Of a stretch of DNA of 43,796 bases, positions 8,804 to 16,690 are shown one piece after another. This DNA is from Spirochaetota bacterium (lineage in GTDB: Bacteria > Spirochaetota > UBA4802 > UBA5368): positions 1 through 43,796 of the forward strand of contig JADFDB010000006.1 in assembly GCA_018263175.1 (NCBI GenBank), in the 5' to 3' direction. Each line of letters starts with the position of its first letter. Position 1 is the stretch's first letter. A model generated the notes under the pieces. The model had not been told where the DNA came from, did not search any database, and was given only the letters and a program-made list of their open reading frames with translations. Position numbers and translations under genes: made by a program.

Positions 8804-8903
8804 TGTGGATTCGCTCCATCATCTTGACGATCGTCCGCGCGCGCGTCGATGTACCGGTGCTTCGGCCGGACCGCCGCACCCGAGTGCGCGGGGCCGGTTT
8901 CGT

Positions 8904-9701
8904 TTACAGCGGGATATCGTACCGCTTTTTTTTCGAGAAGCCGGATATCGAACGGTACCCGGCCTTTTTGGCCGCTTCTGCCGCGAGCGCAAACTCGTAG
9001 GCCACCTCGTCCGGGTTGTGGGCGTCGGAGCCCAGGGTGAGCGGCACCCCCTCGTCGAAGAGAATGGAGAGAATCGACGCCGAGGGATACATCTCGCCCG
9101 CCGGCTTGCGAAGTCCCGAGGTGTTGATCTCGACCGCGATGCCCCGGGCGGCGCATTCGCCGGCGAGGCGGCGTACCATGCCGCTCTGGTCGGCGCGGGA
9201 GCGATGACCGAATTTTTTCACGAGATCGAAGTGCCCGATTATATTGAAAACGCCCGCGGCGATGAGGCCGCTCACTATGGCAAAATAATCAGCGTAGACC
9301 GTGTCGATATTCCTGTGGTCGAACTCGTCCAGGTGGTCCGGGTTGTCGAAGCCCCAGCCGTCGATGAAGTGGCATGAGCCGATGAGGTAATCGATGCGGT
9401 CGTCCGCAAGGTATCGCCGGTCGAAGCTGTCGTGAAAGGGAAAGTCGACTTCCATCGCCGTTTTAACGACGATCGAGCCCGTGTGCCGTTCGCGCGCCGA
9501 GCCGACGAGCGCCAGGTATTCCTCGACCTGTTCGGGAAGCATCGTGATGCCCTCGCGAAGGCCTGTGGGGAGCGGGGCATGGTCGGAGAAGCCGATCTCC
9601 GAAAGCCCGGCGCGCACGGCGGCCCGGATGAAATCGTCGGGGCTCCCTTCGGCATGCCCGCAGAGGGGGGTGTGGGTGTGATAATCGACGAGTCCCTTCA
9701 A
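8904..9701 (-). CDS. hisJ: PHP-domain histidinol-phosphatase (HisJ-like)
   Basis: 265 residues. PHP metal motifs are visible: DYHTHTPLCGHAEGS at the N-terminus, FSDHAPLP, AMEVDFPFHD, IGSCHFIDGW, NIIGHFDLVKKFG and the closing TLGSDAHNPDEV. This pattern fits HisJ-type histidinol-phosphatases, which dephosphorylate histidinol phosphate in histidine synthesis. No other his genes are near, so another phosphoester substrate is possible. The start appears to be TTG at 9701, which overlaps the TGA stop of the upstream gene in a TTGA junction and implies translational coupling. The downstream neighbour is pgeF. Confidence 0.8.
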   Translation of the reverse strand: MKGLVDYHTHTPLCGHAEGSPDDFIRAAVRAGLSEIGFSDHAPLPTGLREGITMLPEQVEEYLALVGSARERHTGSIVVKTAMEVDFPFHDSFDRRYLADDRIDYLIGSCHFIDGWGFDNPDHLDEFDHRNIDTVYADYFAIVSGLIAAGVFNIIGHFDLVKKFGHRSRADQSGMVRRLAGECAARGIAVEINTSGLRKPAGEMYPSASILSILFDEGVPLTLGSDAHNPDEVAYEFALAAEAAKKAGYRSISGFSKKKRYDIPL

Positions 9702-10366
9702 TAGCCGTTCCGCGAATAGAAAAAGGATATCTCGTCTATCTGGCTCGATACGGCCGGCGTTTCGGCACGGTCGCGCCGGATGAAAAATTTATCGATCCGC
9801 GCGTCGTCCGACCGTGACACGATTGACAGCGCGTACCACAGCGGCGGTATGCGAATTCCGTCCCGGCCGGACCACTCCGCTGGTATGCCGCCGGAGGCGA
9901 AGGATTCGGCTAATTCGAAGGAAAGGAATTCCGCGTATTCGCTGAAACGGGAATTGTCGATTGCGAAAAGGCAGGGGTGGTGCAGATAAAAGACGAGTAT
10001 GGCCCGCCGGCGCAGGTACAGGGCCATGAGCTCCGTTTCACCCGCCTCGACATGGCGGGGGCGGAGCACAATCTTTTCGACGTTCTCGAGGTCGCTCTTG
10101 CGGGGATACAGTGAGAGCAGGTAACGGATGTAGTCCGGCCCTTTGAGTATCGCCCGGCTGCCCTGATACGCGCGCCGCGGGTACAGTATCTCGACGGCGC
10201 CCCGCCCGTGCCTGAGACGATCCCCGACGTAAAGAGAGTCGAAGCGCGAGACGAGGATATTGTCGATGTCTAGGGAGAGGTCATCTTCGATCTCTCCGGT
10301 GGACTGTTCGACCGGAGGGCCGTCCGTCGCGTCGACATCCCGGTAATATTCGCGTATATCAAACAT
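9698..10366 (-). CDS. Conserved-looking hypothetical protein, coupled to hisJ
   Basis: 222 residues, not recognised. It is soluble, without signal peptide or membrane segments. It contains a mixed region with YVGDRLRHGRGAVEILYPRR and a central segment RRAILVFYLHHPCLFAIDN, which looks like a core beta/alpha element. A stretch of acidic residues lies near the N-terminus (STGEIEDDLSLDIDN). ATG at 10366 is preferred to the TTG at 10375; neither has a clear ribosome site. Its stop overlaps the hisJ start (TTGA), so the two are probably made together. The 686-base gap upstream ends in a minus-strand terminator, so its promoter should lie between 10380 and 10440. Confidence 0.6.
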   Translation of the reverse strand: MFDIREYYRDVDATDGPPVEQSTGEIEDDLSLDIDNILVSRFDSLYVGDRLRHGRGAVEILYPRRAYQGSRAILKGPDYIRYLLSLYPRKSDLENVEKIVLRPRHVEAGETELMALYLRRRAILVFYLHHPCLFAIDNSRFSEYAEFLSFELAESFASGGIPAEWSGRDGIRIPPLWYALSIVSRSDDARIDKFFIRRDRAETPAVSSQIDEISFFYSRNGY

Positions 10367-10440
10367 ACTGATCAATGTAGCGTACGGGTGGTCCGATACA
10401 ATCTTTTTTCACCGACGCCGGGAAAAATAGGGAGACGGCG

Positions 10441-10470
10441 AAAAAAAAGACGATTCCGGGAGGAATCGTC
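10441..10470 (-). terminator. Intrinsic terminator reading on the minus strand
   Basis: A perfect nine-base stem (GACGATTCC/GGAATCGTC, four-base loop) is followed on the minus strand by at least eight T. It would stop transcripts coming from the two-component relic at 10552-10770, separating them from the hypothetical/hisJ/pgeF operon. Confidence 0.8.
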
Positions 10471-10551
10471 AACCGTTTTAGTGGAAATTTGGAAGGTTGC
10501 TACCCTGAGGCAGCACTATCACTATAGCGCACAGGTCATGGAGCGCCCAAA

Positions 10552-10770
10552 TTAATTATCATTTTTTAATCGACGAAATCGGTGTTTTTGTGTTTCTTTC
10601 CCCGATACCGATACCGATACCGATAACTCGATTCTCGTCTGTGTGGCCCCGACATGCCGCAGAACGTTGGTAGCCGTCTGCTGGAAAATTCTGAAAAGGG
10701 CTACGACGCGCTCATCCCGTATCGCCGCGTCGTCTTCGACGAGCAGTATCCTCATTCCGGGTCGCGGCAT
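10552..10770 (-). pseudogene. Composite relic: response-regulator start joined to histidine-kinase fragment
   Basis: From the ATG at 10770 the frame encodes MRILLVEDDAAIRDE, the first strand and acidic pocket of a receiver domain. It then runs at once into RVVALFRIFQQTATNVLRHV and GATQTRIELS, the dimerisation/N-box region of a NarL-partner (HATPase_c_3 type) histidine kinase. It ends after a low-complexity SVSVSVS run and an unrelated basic tail. No receiver or kinase domain is complete, so this is a remnant of a deleted two-component pair. A matching minus-strand terminator remains downstream. The rest of the 10367-11052 gap holds no gene I can support. Confidence 0.75.
10602..10625. repeat. 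Tandem hexamer CCGATA x4
   Basis: Four perfect copies of CCGATA. They encode the SVSVSVS run at the end of the histidine-kinase relic on the minus strand, suggesting slippage expansion in decaying sequence. Confidence 0.8.
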
Positions 10771-11010
10771 AATGGCTCTTCCGTAGTGAACAGGGTCGCA
10801 CGCAATGTGCGTCAGGGCGATGAGCAGTGTATACCGGTGGAACCTGAAAGTCAAGAGGGGGGCGGGAAGCTCAAAAGGATGCGGACGCGGAATGGCAATT
10901 TTCTCGACAGAAAAATTACTTGTTATAAAACACGATTTTGAGTGTGGTATACTGGAATTGTTGTATAACCGGGGAGAATCCAGATATTCTCAAGAGGTGA
11001 AACAGGTCTG

Positions 11011-11036
11011 CTGATTCGGGCTTATTGCGGAATCAG
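11011..11036 (+). promoter_or_regulatory. Leader hairpin upstream of heme operon
   Basis: CTGATTC and GAATCAG form a seven-base stem with a 12-base loop, ending 17 bases before the hemX start. A -10-like TATACT lies upstream (10949-10954) with no good -35. There is no U-tract, so it is not a terminator; it could act in leader regulation. No known riboswitch is recognised. Confidence 0.3.
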
Positions 11037-11052
11037 AAAAATACCACCGTAG

Positions 11053-11910
11053 ATGGCGAAGGCGGCTTGCATGTTCGACGCAGTATTCATAATCACGCTC
11101 CTCCTGTTTGCCGGCACCTCGGCGATGTGCATCTACTCGCTGCATACCGATGATGCGAGGTACCGTAACAGGGCAAAAGTCCTGCTCCTGGCGGCGGTCC
11201 TCGCGTTTTTCGCGCTGGGGGCCGTGCGGTTTTATTCCCACACCGGCGAGGGTGTCGTCAGGGGGGCGTTCAGCATCTGGGGATATTTTTATCTTCTCAC
11301 GCTCGTTCTCGTGCTTCTGCTTTTTTACCTGTACTTCTCGCGATGGAAGACCCAGTGGTGGTCGTTTACGACGCTCGCGGTCCCCTTTATTACGCTGGTA
11401 CTCATCATCTCGATTCCCTTCCTCGATTCCGCCAGGAGGATAACGGTCGATACCGGGCACTGGCTGCTCCCGCTCCACATCGTAATAGCGATCCTCGGAG
11501 AGATTTTCTTCTTTCTGAGCTTTGCCGGTTCGGTGCTGTACCTCGTGATGGAATGGCAGTTGAAGAAAAAGGCCTCGATGCGTTTCGTGTTCCGGCTTCC
11601 GACCCTCGAGTCCATTGAGAATTTCAACCGGTGGGCGATCGCCCGCGCGTTCGCGCTGCTTTCGCTCGGGCTTGTCTCCGGCGCCGTTGTCGCATACGCG
11701 GTGTTCTCCACCCCGTATCAGGGCAGTCCCAAGGAGATCATCCTCTATGCGTCGTGGGCCGTTATGCTGGGGCTCTTCTGGTTGCGCCACGGCGGGCGTA
11801 TCAATCCGCACAGGGCGAGCCAGCTCAACGCGTTCCTTTTCGCCGTGCTCATGTTCATCTTCATGTTTTCCAACATCTACATTACCATGGGGTTCCACGG
11901 CTTCAAATGA
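11053..11910 (+). CDS. hemX: HemX/CcsA-family integral membrane protein
   Basis: 285 residues with about eight hydrophobic segments. Conserved His residues occur in TGHWLLPLHIVIAILGE, a segment typical of the CcsA/ResC/HemX superfamily. In many bacteria a hemX-like gene precedes hemA and affects HemA level or cytochrome c assembly. The tryptophan-rich WWD heme-handling motif of true cytochrome c synthase subunits is not evident, which favours HemX over CcsA. Start could be 11053 or the ATG at 11071; neither has a strong ribosome site. Its TGA overlaps the hemA ATG (ATGA at 11907-11910). First gene of the heme operon. Confidence 0.75.
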   Translation: MAKAACMFDAVFIITLLLFAGTSAMCIYSLHTDDARYRNRAKVLLLAAVLAFFALGAVRFYSHTGEGVVRGAFSIWGYFYLLTLVLVLLLFYLYFSRWKTQWWSFTTLAVPFITLVLIISIPFLDSARRITVDTGHWLLPLHIVIAILGEIFFFLSFAGSVLYLVMEWQLKKKASMRFVFRLPTLESIENFNRWAIARAFALLSLGLVSGAVVAYAVFSTPYQGSPKEIILYASWAVMLGLFWLRHGGRINPHRASQLNAFLFAVLMFIFMFSNIYITMGFHGFK

Positions 11911-13223
11911 AAGAGATCATTGACAGGCCCGAGATCGGCCTTATCGGGCTCAGCCATAAAACGGCGCCGGTCGGCCTTCGCGAGCGCTTTACGATCGGCG
12001 ACGACGAACTGCCCACCTTCTTCGATAAAACATGCTCCGAGGGTGTCGATGAGATCGTGTATCTGTCCACCTGCAACCGGGTGGAGATATATTTTATAAC
12101 GCGCGATATGAACGCGGCGGTCGAGTCGGTGCTGAGCGTTTTGGAGGGCGTTTCCTCCCTCCCCAGGGCGGAATTCGAGCCGGTGCTCTACAAGAAGTAT
12201 TCGCGCGAGGCGGTGTTGCATCTGCTGTCGGTGGCCTCCTCGCTCGATTCGATGGTGCTCGGGGAAAACGAGATTTTCTTCCAGGTCAAGAACTGCTACG
12301 GCAAGTCGGTGCGCGCGGGGAGGGCCGGCACCGTGCTCAACCGGCTCTTCCATCTGGCGTTCCGAACGGCAAAGCGCGTGCGTACGGAGACCGAGATATC
12401 GAAGAACCCGCTCTCAATCGCGTATATCGCCACCGAGCTCGCGCGCAAGATCTTTGACGATCTCTCGCGCCAGCGGGCGCTGTTGGTCGGTGCGGGCGAG
12501 ATGGGCGAGCTCATCCTGAAATATTTCACCAAGTTCAGCATAGGCGAGATCACCATAGCCAACCGCTCGCTCGCCAACGCCGAGCGGATAGCGCGCGAGG
12601 TCAACCGCGAGGCGCACATCGTGCCACTCGACGATATAGCCCCGGCGGCGGAGGGCGCGGACATCGTGATCGCGTCGGCGTCCTCACCGGGCTTTATCAT
12701 CACGACCGAGATGATGAAGTCGGTGGCGAAAAAGCGCGGCAGCCGCCCCGTTTTCCTGATCGATATCGCCGTCCCGCGAAACGTCGATCCCGGGGTCGGA
12801 AAGCTCGACAATGTGTTTCTGTATAACATCGACGACCTCAAGTCGATCGCGGATGAAAACCTCAAGCACCGGCTGCGGGAGGTGGATGTCGCGGAGGGCT
12901 ATATCCGCTCCGACGCGGACGAGTTTTATGAATGGTACGAGGGCCTCGCCGTCGTCCCGGCGATCGTAAAAATACGCACCGAGTTCGAGGCTATCCGCAC
13001 GGGCGAGCTCGAGCGTTACCGGAGGCGCAGGCTCAAACATCTGTCGGAGGACGATTTCCGCATCATCGAGGACCTCACGCGGCAGATCATGACCAAGACG
13101 CTGCACAACCCGATCGCCTATCTCAAGCACTACCAGACGAAGGCGAAGGGACACCGCGATCGCGAAGCGCACCACGGCCCCGGAGAAGTGGCGCGCATTA
13201 TAGAGGAGCTGTTCGGGAAATGA
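11907..13223 (+). CDS. hemA: Glutamyl-tRNA reductase
   Basis: 438 residues. Reduces Glu-tRNA(Glu) with NADPH to glutamate-1-semialdehyde, the first step of C5-pathway tetrapyrrole synthesis. Visible: LIGLSHKTAPVGLRE, the catalytic cysteine in YLSTCNRVEIYF (Cys56), SSLDSMVLGENEIFFQVK, the NADPH-binding LLVGAGEMGELI (195-200), and a C-terminal dimerisation helix (ARIIEELF). The ORF track extends upstream to 11631, but that part is a shadow of hemX; the true start is the ATG of the ATGA overlap at 11907. It also overlaps ahbD by ATGA. HemL, which would use its product, is not in the window. Confidence 0.95.
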   Translation: MKEIIDRPEIGLIGLSHKTAPVGLRERFTIGDDELPTFFDKTCSEGVDEIVYLSTCNRVEIYFITRDMNAAVESVLSVLEGVSSLPRAEFEPVLYKKYSREAVLHLLSVASSLDSMVLGENEIFFQVKNCYGKSVRAGRAGTVLNRLFHLAFRTAKRVRTETEISKNPLSIAYIATELARKIFDDLSRQRALLVGAGEMGELILKYFTKFSIGEITIANRSLANAERIAREVNREAHIVPLDDIAPAAEGADIVIASASSPGFIITTEMMKSVAKKRGSRPVFLIDIAVPRNVDPGVGKLDNVFLYNIDDLKSIADENLKHRLREVDVAEGYIRSDADEFYEWYEGLAVVPAIVKIRTEFEAIRTGELERYRRRRLKHLSEDDFRIIEDLTRQIMTKTLHNPIAYLKHYQTKAKGHRDREAHHGPGEVARIIEELFGK

Positions 13224-14290
13224 AGATGGCGCCGGACACACTGAGGCTCGTATTCTGGGAGCTCACCAAACGATGCAACCTGCGCTGCGTGCACTGCCGC
13301 GCGGAGGCGGACGATTCGCTCTTCGCCGGGGAGCTCGACACGGCCGCGGCGCTGCGCGTCGTTGACGACATAGCCGCCTTCGCAAATCCCATTCTGGTGC
13401 TCACCGGCGGCGAGCCGCTGTACAGGGCGGACCTCTTCGAGATCGCGCGCCATGCCGCGTCAAAGGGACTGCGGACCGCGCTGGCGACCAATGGGACGCT
13501 GATCGACGCGGGAATCGCGCGCGTCATCCGGGAGGCCGGATTCGGCCGGGCAAGCATCTCGATCGACGGATCGAACGCCGCCTCGCACGACGGCTTCCGC
13601 GGCATCCCGGGATCGTTCGAGCGGGCGCTCGGGGGGGCGCGGCTGCTCTTGGAGGAAGGCGTCGAGTTCCAGTTCAATACGACCATCACGCGGCGGAACG
13701 TGGGCGAGATCGAGGGAGTGCTCCGGCTCGCCGAGGAGCGCGGCGCGAAGGCCCTGCACGTTTTCATGCTGGTGCCGGTGGGCTGCGGCGTGGAGATCGC
13801 CGAGAGCGATATGCTCTCACGCGAGAAATACGAGGAGGTGCTCGCCTGGCTGTACCATCGCACGAAGGACGCGCCCTTCGAGTTCAAGGCGACGTGCGCC
13901 CCGCACTATTACCGCATCATGCGCCAGGAGGCGAAAAAGGAGGGGCGCACGGTGAGCTTCGAGACCGACGGCATGGCCGCCATGACGCGCGGCTGCCTGG
14001 CCGGGAGCGGCGTGTGCTTCATATCGCACCGGGGCGACGTGCAGCCCTGCGGCTATCTTCCGCTCGTGGCGGGGAACGTGCTCGAGAGGCCGCTCGCGGA
14101 GATATGGGAGAAATCGGAGCTGTTCGCCAGACTTCGAAAGATCGACGACCTTGGCGGCAAGTGCGGCCTGTGCGAATACCGCGCCTTCTGCGCGGGCTGC
14201 CGCGCCCGGGCCTATTACGACACGGGGGACTGCATGGCCGAGGAGCCCTATTGCGTGTACGTACCGAAGCGGGCGGGGTCGCGAGAATGA
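13220..14290 (+). CDS. ahbD: Radical SAM heme b synthase AhbD
   Basis: 356 residues. Converts Fe-coproporphyrin III to heme b by oxidative decarboxylation of two propionates, the last step of the siroheme-dependent pathway. The radical SAM cluster motif is WELTKRCNLRCVHC (Cys19, 23, 26), followed by LVLTGGEPLYR and ATNGTLID. A C-terminal SPASM/twitch-like region carries further cysteines (GCLAGSGVCF, QPCGYLPL, KCGLCEYRAFCAGC, PYC) for an auxiliary 4Fe-4S cluster, as in AhbD. The start lies in an ATGA overlap with hemA; the ORF track extension upstream is a hemA shadow. PqqE/NirJ-like relatives are the alternative, but the ahb neighbours decide it. Confidence 0.88.
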   Translation: MKMAPDTLRLVFWELTKRCNLRCVHCRAEADDSLFAGELDTAAALRVVDDIAAFANPILVLTGGEPLYRADLFEIARHAASKGLRTALATNGTLIDAGIARVIREAGFGRASISIDGSNAASHDGFRGIPGSFERALGGARLLLEEGVEFQFNTTITRRNVGEIEGVLRLAEERGAKALHVFMLVPVGCGVEIAESDMLSREKYEEVLAWLYHRTKDAPFEFKATCAPHYYRIMRQEAKKEGRTVSFETDGMAAMTRGCLAGSGVCFISHRGDVQPCGYLPLVAGNVLERPLAEIWEKSELFARLRKIDDLGGKCGLCEYRAFCAGCRARAYYDTGDCMAEEPYCVYVPKRAGSRE

Positions 14291-15339
14291 CACGCTTCAC
14301 GCGCACCGAGGAGCGCATCATCAACCGCATACAGGAGGACATCCCCCTGGCGATCGAGCCCTTCCGGCGCATCGCGGGCGAGCTCTCGCTTGCCGAGGGA
14401 GAGCTCCTCGAAACGGTCGCGCGCCTGAAGGCGAAGCGGATCGTGCGGAACATTTCGGCCATCTTCAACGCGAACCGTCTCGGCTACCATTCGAGCCTGA
14501 TCGCGCTTTCGGTCGCCGACGCGGACGTTGAACGCGCGGTCGAGGTCATCAACGCGCATCCCGGTGTAAGCCACAATTATCTGCGCGACCACCGGTTCAA
14601 CATCTGGTTTACGCTGGCGATGGACGGCGCGACGCCGCTCGAGGAGGCCGCCGCGGTGCTCGCCCGGCACTGCCGCGCGGCGGACCATCTCATCCTCAGA
14701 AACGAAAAGCTCTACAAAATAGAATTCATGCTGAGGCTGGGGGATGACGTGCCCGAGGACGAGGAGGAGGACTGGGCGGCCGGAACGAGCGGCACGGCCC
14801 CCGCGCACGACGACGGTGAGTACCCGTTGAGCGCAGAGGAGCGGGAGGCGGTGCTTTTGCTCCAGACGGACCTTCCCATCACCTCAAGGCCGTTCGACGC
14901 GATAGTCGCCGATGCGCAGAGCTCGCTTGGCGCCGCGCGGCTCGTGGCCATCGGCGAGGATCTGAAATTGAAGGGAATCATGCGGCGCTACGCCGCGGTG
15001 CTCAAGCACTATAACGCCGGGTACGGCGCGAACGCCATGACCGCGTGGAGGATCGGCGCGGGGCGCACGGAAGACGAGGTCGTGCCGGTGTTTTTATCGA
15101 ATAAAAGCATTTCGCATCTTTACCGGAGGACGGAGCATCCCGGGCGATGGGAACACCCGCTGTTCGCGATGATCCACGCGCGAAGCGATGCCGAACTCGA
15201 CGGCATTATCGCCGCCCTCGAGGCGAAGTCGGGCCTCGACGACTACCTGGTGCTGAAAAGTCTCCGCGAGTTCAAAAAGAAGCGCGTGACGTATTTTTCG
15301 CCGGCGTTCGACGCGTGGAAGAAGGAGAACATGCGATGA
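14287..15339 (+). CDS. ahbAB: Fused siroheme decarboxylase AhbA-AhbB
   Basis: 350 residues made of two homologous halves, each an Lrp/AsnC-like winged helix followed by a ferredoxin-like sensor fold. Half 1 (about 1-155) starts TRTEERIINRIQEDIPLAIE and has the active-site region VSHNYLRDHRFNIWFTLAMD. Half 2 (about 175-350) starts LSAEEREAVLLLQTDLPITS and has ISHLYRRTEHPGRWEHPLFA. An acidic linker (EDEEEDW..DDGEY) joins them. AhbA and AhbB normally form a two-protein complex that decarboxylates siroheme to 12,18-didecarboxysiroheme; here they are one chain. The start is in an ATGA overlap with ahbD. NirD/L fusions of heme d1 synthesis look similar, but ahbC and ahbD beside it point to heme b. 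Confidence 0.88.
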   Translation: MTRFTRTEERIINRIQEDIPLAIEPFRRIAGELSLAEGELLETVARLKAKRIVRNISAIFNANRLGYHSSLIALSVADADVERAVEVINAHPGVSHNYLRDHRFNIWFTLAMDGATPLEEAAAVLARHCRAADHLILRNEKLYKIEFMLRLGDDVPEDEEEDWAAGTSGTAPAHDDGEYPLSAEEREAVLLLQTDLPITSRPFDAIVADAQSSLGAARLVAIGEDLKLKGIMRRYAAVLKHYNAGYGANAMTAWRIGAGRTEDEVVPVFLSNKSISHLYRRTEHPGRWEHPLFAMIHARSDAELDGIIAALEAKSGLDDYLVLKSLREFKKKRVTYFSPAFDAWKKENMR

Positions 15340-15419
15340 AGTCCGACCGCGCCTTGATCTGCGTCGCCGGGAAAACATCGGCTGTAAAAATTAATAAGCG
15401 TTCCGGAGCATTGCGATGA
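15336..15419 (+). CDS. 27-codon ORF bridging ahbAB and ahbC
   Basis: This small frame starts at the ATG of an ATGA that contains the ahbAB stop (15336-15339) and ends at the TGA of the ATGA that contains the ahbC start (15416-15419). It encodes a basic peptide (begins MKSDRALICVAGKT). The GGAG that should serve ahbC lies inside it, seven bases before the ahbC ATG. It fills the only gap in an otherwise continuous chain of overlapping genes. It may be a coupling ORF that keeps ribosomes moving, a relic of a lost gene, or chance. No homolog recognised. Confidence 0.45.
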   Translation: MKSDRALICVAGKTSAVKINKRSGALR

Positions 15420-16690
15420 TCGATATAGGAAAACTCTACTGCGGTGGCTCGTCCACCGGTGACGGACTGCGCTACGGGACCGAGGCACCGTCGGACGCGC
15501 ACGGCAACGCGCCGCACCATCGCGAAACGCTCGCGAGCGAGCGGCGTCCCATCGTGGTGTGGAGTACCACGCGCAGCTGCAACCTGAGCTGCGTGCACTG
15601 CTATACCGACTCGGCAAACGTGAAATACTCGGGCGAGCTCGACACCGGCGAGGGCTTGAAGCTCATCGACGACCTCGCGTCCTTCCGTGTGCCCTCGCTC
15701 CTCTTCTCGGGAGGCGAGCCGCTCATGCGCAGGGACCTCTTTCGCCTCATCGAACACGCGGCGAAGGCCGGCATCCGCCCGGTCATCTCGACCAACGGCA
15801 CGCTGATCGACCGCGGCGCGGCGAACTCCATCCGCAACGCCGGCGTCACTTACGTCGGCATAAGCCTGGACGGCATGGAGGAGGTGAACGACCGCTTCCG
15901 CGGAATGAAGGGAGCGTTCGCGAAGGCCATGAAGGGCTTCGAGCACTGCATCGCCGCGGGGCAGCGGGTCGGACTCCGCCTCACGCTCACACGCCGGAAC
16001 TACGAGGACCTGGACGGCATCTTCGATTTCATCGAGCGCGAGGGGATAAGCCGTGCCTGCTTTTACCACCTCGTCTATTCGGGCAGGGGCGGGAATATGT
16101 ACGGCGACGACCTCACCCACGCCGAGAGCCGCCGCGCCATGGACATCATCCTTCGGCGCACGAAGGATTATTTCGATCGCGGGCTCGACATCAACATCCT
16201 GACCGTGGACAACCACGCCGACGGCGTGTACATTTATCTCAGGCTTCTCGATGCCGATCCGGCGCGCGCGGAGGAGGTGCGAACGCTCCTCGCATGGAAC
16301 GGCGGCGGGGCGCACTCGACCGGGGTCGGTATCGGCAATATCGATTTCTTCGGGAACGTGCATCCCGACCAGTTCTGGCAGGACTACACGCTCGGCAACG
16401 TCCGCGAGCGGAGCTTCGGCGACATCTGGATGGACGAGAGCGATCCGCTCATGCGCGGGCTCAAGCGCAAGGCAGAGTACATCAAGGGGCGCTGCAGGCT
16501 GTGCGCGCACCGCGCGCTCTGCACCGGCGCCATGCGCGTGCGCGCCTTCCGCGCATACGACGACCCGTGGGCGCCCGATCCGCAGTGCTACATCACCGAC
16601 AAGGAGATCGGGCTTGACGATGAGAAGATGCGGGAGCTGCGCGAAAGCGGCGAGGAGTTCCCGGTCCCCATGGAGCTCGCAGGACGATGA
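15416..16690 (+). CDS. ahbC: Radical SAM 12,18-didecarboxysiroheme deacetylase AhbC
   Basis: 424 residues. Removes the acetate side chains of didecarboxysiroheme to give Fe-coproporphyrin III. The opening RPIVVWSTTRSCNLSCVHCY (Cys55, 59, 62) and LLFSGGEPLMRRDLF are the family hallmarks, followed by STNGTLIDRG and GNIDFFGNVHPDQFW. The C-terminal cluster cysteines appear in GRCRLCAHRALCTG and PDPQCYITDKEIG. NirJ is the nearest alternative, but no nirS or other heme d1 genes are present. GGAG stands seven bases before the ATG. The last four bases overlap sirC (ATGA). Confidence 0.9.
   Translation: MIDIGKLYCGGSSTGDGLRYGTEAPSDAHGNAPHHRETLASERRPIVVWSTTRSCNLSCVHCYTDSANVKYSGELDTGEGLKLIDDLASFRVPSLLFSGGEPLMRRDLFRLIEHAAKAGIRPVISTNGTLIDRGAANSIRNAGVTYVGISLDGMEEVNDRFRGMKGAFAKAMKGFEHCIAAGQRVGLRLTLTRRNYEDLDGIFDFIEREGISRACFYHLVYSGRGGNMYGDDLTHAESRRAMDIILRRTKDYFDRGLDINILTVDNHADGVYIYLRLLDADPARAEEVRTLLAWNGGGAHSTGVGIGNIDFFGNVHPDQFWQDYTLGNVRERSFGDIWMDESDPLMRGLKRKAEYIKGRCRLCAHRALCTGAMRVRAFRAYDDPWAPDPQCYITDKEIGLDDEKMRELRESGEEFPVPMELAGR

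Noticed and set aside
10602-10625. Start of a CRISPR or VNTR array
   Set aside because: Four hexamers with no spacers inside a decayed gene; too small for CRISPR and best explained by slippage.
10376-11052. Small plus-strand ORFs (10654-10941, 10805-11014)
   Set aside because: No ribosome sites or recognisable motifs; they overlap the minus-strand relic and look like chance frames.
11631-11906. N-terminal extension of hemA in the ORF track
   Set aside because: The extension is the shifted frame of hemX; the ATGA overlap and the normal HemA N-terminus fix the start at 11907. The same logic trims 12932 (ahbD) and 13894 (ahbAB).
13220-16690. Heme d1 (nir) biosynthesis instead of heme b
   Set aside because: AhbD-type and AhbC-type radical SAM proteins occur together with hemA and sirC, and no nirS, nirF or nirN-like gene is present.
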